Of a stretch of 54,399 nt of DNA, positions 49,301 through 54,399 are shown piece by piece. A program made the translations under genes and the position numbers. Under the pieces are notes generated by a model, which saw nothing but the letters and a program-made list of their open reading frames with translations, did no database searches and was not told the origin of the DNA. This DNA is from Ectocarpus siliculosus (taxonomy: Eukaryota; Sar; Phaeophyceae; Ectocarpales; Ectocarpaceae): assembly GCA_000310025.1 (NCBI GenBank), contig FN649731.1, positions 1,557,761 to 1,612,159 of the forward strand, given 5' to 3'. Position 1 is the first letter of the stretch; each line of letters begins with the position of its first letter.

Positions 49301-52300
49301 CCGAGATAAACAAGGGCCAGCAAGTACACCCAAAATCGTATGCTCCCTCCTCTGGTGGAAACAACTCAGGAAGCAGATAAGGTGCACTGGGAAAAAGCAG
49401 CCGTACCACCAAGCAATAGGCAGTCGTGCGTGAATGGACAACAGAAGAGCATGGATGTCTAGCGAAGAGCGCTCACGTAGCTGCGAAGGTATATAGACAC
49501 CGTTGCCCCCAGTAGGAAGTAGCACGCAAACCACAAACGGCGCTGGTAGGACCGCACGCTCTAAACGTAGCTACAATAGCTGGAGGTCTCAAATCGAAGC
49601 ATAGGTCGAGACAATTGACTGCCGAAAATAATGAAGGGGAATCGTCTGCGTTCCACGTGTCAGCGCTTGCTGGATGCCCTACGTAAGAATCCATCTGCGT
49701 TGAATGCTGCGCCCAAACGAGTACGCATCTCTTGCGAGAATCAACAATTCATCGGTTAATGACATTACAATCGATGCAGCGTGTGATGCACCATGAATAT
49801 CTGCACAATTCATGCGCCATTACCAGACGCTGAAAAGCACAGAAATAATGCCCGTGCCTCGCGGAGCCATAAATCTGCGAAGCGCTAATGGCTCACTCTC
49901 AAGTTACGGAGGATACACTCGTTTTGAACTGAACATTGGGAGAAATAGCGATTCCTGATGAATCACCAGTGTTGCCGTCATTGGGACCCGATAACATGTT
50001 GCTAGACAGTAGCATCATGGGAGTATTCGATGTTGTACTGGATTGGCAAGCAGAACAACTGTCATAACAAAATTCAGCGGCAAAACAACTGCAACACACC
50101 GGAAAACGCAGTCACCCACGACCGCACAGGTAGATCAAATCAACAGCTCAAAATAGTGGCAGCTTTGGAGGGTGAGAAAACACCAGTACCTGTTACCTCA
50201 GCGAAAAATGCTGTATTCCTGCGAAACACGAAATAGCTGTGGAAGTGCATTCAGTCGAAGCTCCGGCAGAGACAACTCCGGCTTCGATAAAACCACGCAT
50301 TGTCACAGCAGAAGACATGCAGGTCAAGCCTACTACTCCACAAGCTATTCGAAAGAAATTAGTAGTCGCAAGAACAGTTTTGTCACTGTTCTGCGAACAC
50401 GAAAGGAGCGGCGGAACAAAGAGCCAGACTCCTCTAGCCGACAGATACCCGACAAGAGACAACACTCTTAGGGTATATTTCTCCTGTCGAAACAGCAGTG
50501 CTGCCGCAAACCGCGAGCAGAGTTTCAACCGAGAAAGGGAGAGACGGAAAAACACCGTCAAGACCTACAAAAGGCCAAAACTTTAAACAGTGCCACATTT
50601 ATCGCCTGGGCAATATGAAGAAATTATACGCAATACAACCGTGCACGAAATATCCCTCAGCCAAATCCTTGACTCCGGACGAATAGGGCAAACGCACTAT
50701 CAAGGAAGCTGAGGTCCTCCTTCAACCAGCACACCCTGTAATTACGGCTCCGTATCGCGCCAATCCACGCGTGCAGGAGGGAATCGACAAATGCGTTTAC
50801 GAAATGGACAAAGCGGGAATCGTTCGACAACGACCAAGCCCGTGGGGATCAGCGGCAACGTTGGTCGCAAAAGCCGACGATTCTCCCGGTTCTGTATAGA
50901 CTATCTACAGAGCCACCATCAATAGAAACTTGATTCGAAAATCTTGGCCAAATGCCGGAATTGGCTAGCCACACCGACACAGTAGCAGGTGCAGAATTTA
51001 TGAATTTATCACCACGAAAATTGGGGGAACTGTCGCCATAAGACGAAAAAAAACATGTGACGTACACAGCGCGTACCACCAAATACCAATCGCCGAAAGC
51101 ACAAAAAAACAAGAAGGCTTCTCAGGGTTAACCGGAACCCGACGGGCTGGCGGCGAGTCGATTCACGGGTTCGCTACGTCCGACACGTCACCTTGAGATT
51201 TCATGGCCAACGTCTCTGACACAAAGAAGGCACAAGATGGCCTACCCACCTGCAAGAACTGTCGTTTGGCGCGGCCTTCAAATGGGAATTTGTGTCAGAG
51301 ACGTTGGCCATGAAATCTCAAGGTGACGGGTCGGGACGTAGTGCGGACTAGTTGAAAATTCCCATCGATCAAGCAGTTTTTCCCACCAGCCTGCAGCAGC
51401 TATCGCTTGGGAACAGGTTCAATCAGCCGATCACAAACGTTGATTGGCCAGCCTCCCTGTTGCGGCGTAACCATGGGGCAATCAATTTAACCAGCGCGTT
51501 GTGGGCGCAAGATGGCCTACCCACCCTTACAAGTTCCACAAATTCAAAAATCTGTTTTTTGGTCCTCCCCCCCGCCATTATTTTCTAGTTTTCGGATCTA
51601 AAGCTGGCGGGTGGCGGCGAACCCGGTTTTTCTTCCACCAAAAGCAGACATCTCATCACAACGCCAATGTGAAAAAGAGATAATCGTCCTCGACGGACGT
51701 TGGGAAAATGTAGCCTTCATGAAGGTGAGCTCCACAGAAGCGCCGGATGAGACACCGCGACCCAAGCAGCTGCCCGACTTCTTGGCGAGCTTGGTGGGAG
51801 GGATTCTGCAAATAGCGTGCCGCCGTTTCGTGTCTTCTCATCATCGTGTACGGTGCGTACCCCTTCAGGTTCGAACCTCTTTCCTTCAGGTCTCTCTCTC
51901 GCCGGTGATGGTCGCACACAGCCCTCTCACACGCAAAAGATAGCGTCCAGATGGCTTTTTCCTCTACAGTAGCCAGGCCGTTCACCTCACCCCAACCCAC
52001 GCTTCAGCCTGTTGGCGCCAACTACACACCACTCTTAATCAAATCAGACGTGAATACGAACGAAAAAACTCAACACCTTACCTGCCCCCGCTGTACGTCT
52101 TCTCTCTTCAGCCCTCGCAGCAGCGCGCCGATGTTGTCCCCCGCCTGCCCCTGGTCCAACAACTTCTTGAACATCTCCACCCCCGTACAGGTAGTCTTCA
52201 CCACAGAGCCGATGCCGGAGATTTCCAGCTGTCGGTGGGTGGCGTTTTTGACGGCAGGGAGAGGGGGGGGGGGGCGTGGGCGTGTGTACGCGCGTGCGTT

Positions 52301-53712
52301 CTTCTTGCTTATCGACTGGTGTGAAAAGAGGGAATCGTCCTTGACAAATGTGGGGAAAGAGATTGTGCCCTTGGACAACGAGATCTCTCCACACCACTAC
52401 ACCAGTCTGTAGGCATCGGCAGAGCTGAGCGGCTGACCACGCGGCTGTAGGCTACTTGCTGCAAGTACCATGTTTGTGCACACCTTTGGTTCCTTACGCC
52501 CAACAGAAATGCCTGCCCAATAAATACCCCAAAAATGAAGTATTTGCGGTGGTGGGAGACAACACTGTACACATCAACCGCGGCATTCAGTAGAGGTCAC
52601 TGCCCGGTATAGTGCCGGTTGAATAGTGCCGGTCAGGGTATAGTGTCAGTGAATTTTCTGAACACATGACGACAATAAACAGGGACCTCTATTTACTACT
52701 GTCAGGGTAAAGTGTCAAAGTGAATCTCCTGGTCACATAACGACACCAAACAGGGACCTCTACCACTGTCAGGGATTAGTGTCAAGTGAATTTTTTGGGC
52801 ACATCACGGCACTAAACAGGGACCGGAAAGTAATACCATCCTACGCACCTCGTCGCCCACTTTGACGACCCCCTGCTCCACCCTCCCCGTCACCACGGTG
52901 CCTCTCCCCGCGATGGAGAACACGTCCTCAACGGGCATCAGGAACGGCTTGTCCAGGGCTGAAAAAAAAAGACACACACGTACAAACACAGCACAACACA
53001 TCAACCAACGTAAAACAACATGCACAGAAGAGATGATCCCGATGATGAAGCAGCCAAGACACCCATTACCGCAACCATCACAAGGACTGCAGTAAAAGCT
53101 GCTGCTAGTGCGCGCTTCCAACACAGCACAGCGCGACAGACCAACGAAAAAGAACGAGCAAAGACGACACAATGGTGATGATGAAGCGGCAGCCAAGACA
53201 CCCGTTATCACCACCATCAACAGGACTGTAGCTGCAGCTGCTGCTGCTGCTGGTGCGCGCTTCCAACACAGCACAGCGCGACAGACCAACGAAAAAGATC
53301 AAGAAAAGACGACACGATGGTGATGATGAACCGGCAGGCAAGACCCATCATCACTACTGGGCATCACCATTACCACCACCATAATCAACAGGACTGCACA
53401 ACAAGGAACGACGACACGATAGTGATGATGAGAAGCAGCCAATTCTCGCTACCACCACCACTGCCATCATCATCAAGAGGACTGCAGCAGCAGCAGCAGC
53501 TGCTGCTGCTGCTGCTGCTGCTGCGCGCTTCCAAGACGGCAACACACACCTCTGGTCGGGGTGGGGATGTGCTCGTCCACGGCCGCCATGAGCTCCATGA
53601 TGGCGTCCTCGCCGACCTCCTTGTCCCTACCCTCCACCGCGGCGAGCGCGGAGCCGGCCACCAATGGGATATCATCGCCGTCGAACTTGTAGAACGACAG
53701 CAGCTCTCGGAT
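46386..53712 (-). CDS. tufM-like: mitochondrial-type elongation factor Tu, 3' six exons (5' part beyond window)
   Basis: Exons (minus order): 53712-53550, 52958-52849, 52228-52082, 47777-47668, 47241-47139, 46484-46386, all in phase, 243 residues of the C-terminal two thirds. EF-Tu delivers aminoacyl-tRNA to the ribosome with GTP. Landmarks in order: [20 protein letters not shown] (end of the G domain), [20 protein letters not shown] and [14 protein letters not shown] (domain II), [40 protein letters not shown] (domain III), [12 protein letters not shown], and the C-terminus [19 protein letters not shown] then SSIVQ. In this lineage the plastid EF-Tu is usually plastid-encoded, so a nuclear intron-bearing copy is most likely mitochondrial. 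The GTP-binding exons are not in the window. Intron 52081-47778 is swollen to 4.3 kb by transposon debris. Confidence 0.92.
48440..48820 (+). pseudogene. possible Gag-like remnant
   Basis: A plus-strand frame reads [20 protein letters not shown] and [20 protein letters not shown] before a stop, following a frame with [18 protein letters not shown]. The acidic linker and composition suggest an ORF1/Gag remnant upstream of the gypsy pol debris on the same strand. No zinc knuckle is seen and no family can be named with certainty. Confidence 0.3.
49153..49389. repeat. 237-bp near-perfect palindrome (foldback/MITE-like)
   Basis: Arms 49153-49270 and 49272-49389 are reverse complements with about a dozen mismatches and essentially no loop (centre ggtgatgtccgggacaacacc). 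Conserved arm segments include CTTCCTGAGTT, CCACCAGAGG, ACGATTTTGGGTGT and CCACTTTGGTT. It lies in an EF-Tu intron and has no coding capacity. No clear target duplication was found. Confidence 0.85.
49940..51130 (+). pseudogene. degenerate Ty3/gypsy-like pol fragment (protease end, reverse transcriptase)
   Basis: Around 49980-50075 a frame reads [18 protein letters not shown], like the end of a retropepsin. At 50700-50900 a frame reads [20 protein letters not shown] and [18 protein letters not shown], the typical start of gypsy RT, followed in shifted frames by [30 protein letters not shown] and [18 protein letters not shown]. Stops and frameshifts break it, and it ends before the YVDD region. 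No LTRs were found. It is antisense to the EF-Tu intron that holds it. Confidence 0.75.
51186..51328. repeat. 40-bp perfect inverted repeat with 63-bp centre
   Basis: 51186-51225 (cgtcaccttgagatttcatg...) is the exact reverse complement of 51289-51328. Imperfect pairing continues outward (gctacgtccgaca against gggtcgggacgtagtgc). The centre carries caagatggcctacccacc, repeated exactly at 51508-51525. It resembles a small TIR element. Confidence 0.85.
51355..51468 (+). pseudogene. fragment of LRR coding sequence of the ROCO type
   Basis: The frame reads [18 protein letters not shown] then [14 protein letters not shown], about one and a half units of a 23-24 residue leucine-rich repeat with the F-N-Q-P-I and P-x-S-L-Q-Q-L signature that I know from brown-algal ROCO GTPase/LRR genes. 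No other unit of the array, no GTPase domain and no start codon context is present. It lies within an EF-Tu intron, antisense to that gene, between two copies of caagatggcctacccacc (51233-51250 and 51508-51525). It is a displaced fragment, not a gene. Confidence 0.7.
52608..52825. repeat. three tandem units of about 65 bp, same family as 30.4 kb
   Basis: After agtgccggttgaatagtgccggt (52611-52633), three units follow. Each begins gtcaggg(t/a)(a/t)(t/a)agtgtca and ends aaacaggga with cctcta or ccgg. It lies in the EF-Tu intron between exons ending at 52849 and 52228. Confidence 0.75.
53090..53525. repeat. imperfect tandem array with trinucleotide runs in an EF-Tu intron
   Basis: The block gcgcgcttccaacacagcacagcgcgacagaccaacgaaaaag occurs at about 53113 and 53256, and its start recurs at 53523. 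Units also share tggtgatgatga and caacaggactg. The array ends in a cag run followed at once by a ctg run (53484-53523), which is self-complementary. Confidence 0.75.
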
Positions 53713-54399
53713 CTGTGTCGGCCACATAAGGAAGCACGAGGCAGAAAACGTGGCACGCACACGCAAGATCAACAAAAAACGTCCATATCAGCGTGGTCAA
53801 ACTTGTGGAACGACAGCGGCGGCACCAGCATCTCGGACCTGTGTCGGCCGTACATGAAGCGAAGCGAGGCAGACACGTGGTATGCACGCAAGTTCAACAA
53901 CACGCCAGAGAGTGGTACAAGAACGACAGCAGCATCTCGGATCTGTTCGGCCGTACATGTAGCGAGCGACGTAGCAAGCACAAACGTTGGTCTGCGCGCA
54001 AGCTCCTACTACATTTCCCCCCGAAACGCACTAACTGCATTACCTCGGCTGCAAATCGTCTCCAATAGTGGTTTCGGTTCGGTTCAGGGAAGCAGAGGAG
54101 ACGCGAACTATGTAAATGAGCAGTGTTTGGTTGAAATTCCGTACCCCAACTATCGGTTTCCCTCCGCAAGGATATACTAAGACACGTTGTTTGATCGTAC
54201 TTCCCCCAAGCGTGACGTTGCTCCAGTCGGGCACACCATGCACTCCGCGACATCGACACACACTTCGAATCTATCCAGCCTTTTGTATGCCCAACCAAAC
54301 GGCTCTTTCACTGTCCGTTCAGCACTCGTTCGGAACCACAACAATCCCCCCCCCCCCCCCTAGGCGTAGCCATATTCTTCCCTCTACGTTTCTTTTCTC
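53713..54399. other. intron upstream of the first visible EF-Tu exon
   Basis: No earlier EF-Tu exon is found up to the window edge. Two partial copies of the 5' end of the EF-Tu exon (about 53780-53853 and 53910-53968) lie here, with the shared core gaacgacagc and ctcgga(t/c)ctgt(g)tcggcc. A run of 14 C lies near 54347-54360. Confidence 0.5.

Overview
This is nuclear DNA of a eukaryote, most likely a brown alga (Phaeophyceae) or a close stramenopile. The evidence is intron-rich genes with GT-AG (twice GC-AG) introns of roughly 200-1000 bp, GC-rich exons, Ty1/copia and Ty3/gypsy debris, and a fragment of the '[14 protein letters not shown]' type of leucine-rich repeat that I associate with brown-algal ROCO proteins. 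No tool was run. Exons were assembled by hand from splice signals, reading phase and family motifs, so exon edges are predictions.

Layout: (1) 25-358 (+), a possible 3' end of an unidentified gene. (2) 2409-7253 (+), a six-exon gene for a SECIS-binding protein 2 (SBP2)-like L7Ae protein, preceded in the same chain by three tandem U2AF-homology/RRM-like domains. (3) 9158-19532 (-), a 19-exon gene for a 935-residue tetratricopeptide-repeat protein, convergent with the SBP2 gene. (4) 23795-29749 and 36880-44978 (both +), two tandem paralogues of a hypersensitive-induced-response (HIR) type SPFH/band-7 protein with identical nine-exon structure. (5) 46386-53712 (-), the 3' six exons of a mitochondrial-type elongation factor Tu; its 5' exons lie beyond the right edge.

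Mobile DNA lies mostly between and inside these genes. An older copia-type element (32316-36367, TSD TCGTT) sits between the HIR paralogues and carries an internal inversion. A younger one (37940-41862, TSD TGTAT, apparently identical 331-bp LTRs) sits inside intron 3 of the second HIR gene and is internally gutted. The 4.3-kb intron of the EF-Tu gene (47778-52081) is a collection of debris: a gypsy-like pol fragment, a 237-bp near-perfect palindrome, a 40-bp perfect inverted repeat and a piece of LRR coding sequence. Smaller repeat families lie at 21.6-22.6, 23.5, 30.4, 40.5, 52.6 and 53.1-53.5 kb.

The recognisable genes do not form one pathway: selenoprotein translation (SBP2), a TPR scaffold, membrane microdomain proteins (HIR) and organellar translation (EF-Tu). 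The most unusual item is the SBP2-like protein with three UHM-like domains. Next are the LRR fragment between short repeats and the homogenised central exons of the HIR pair.
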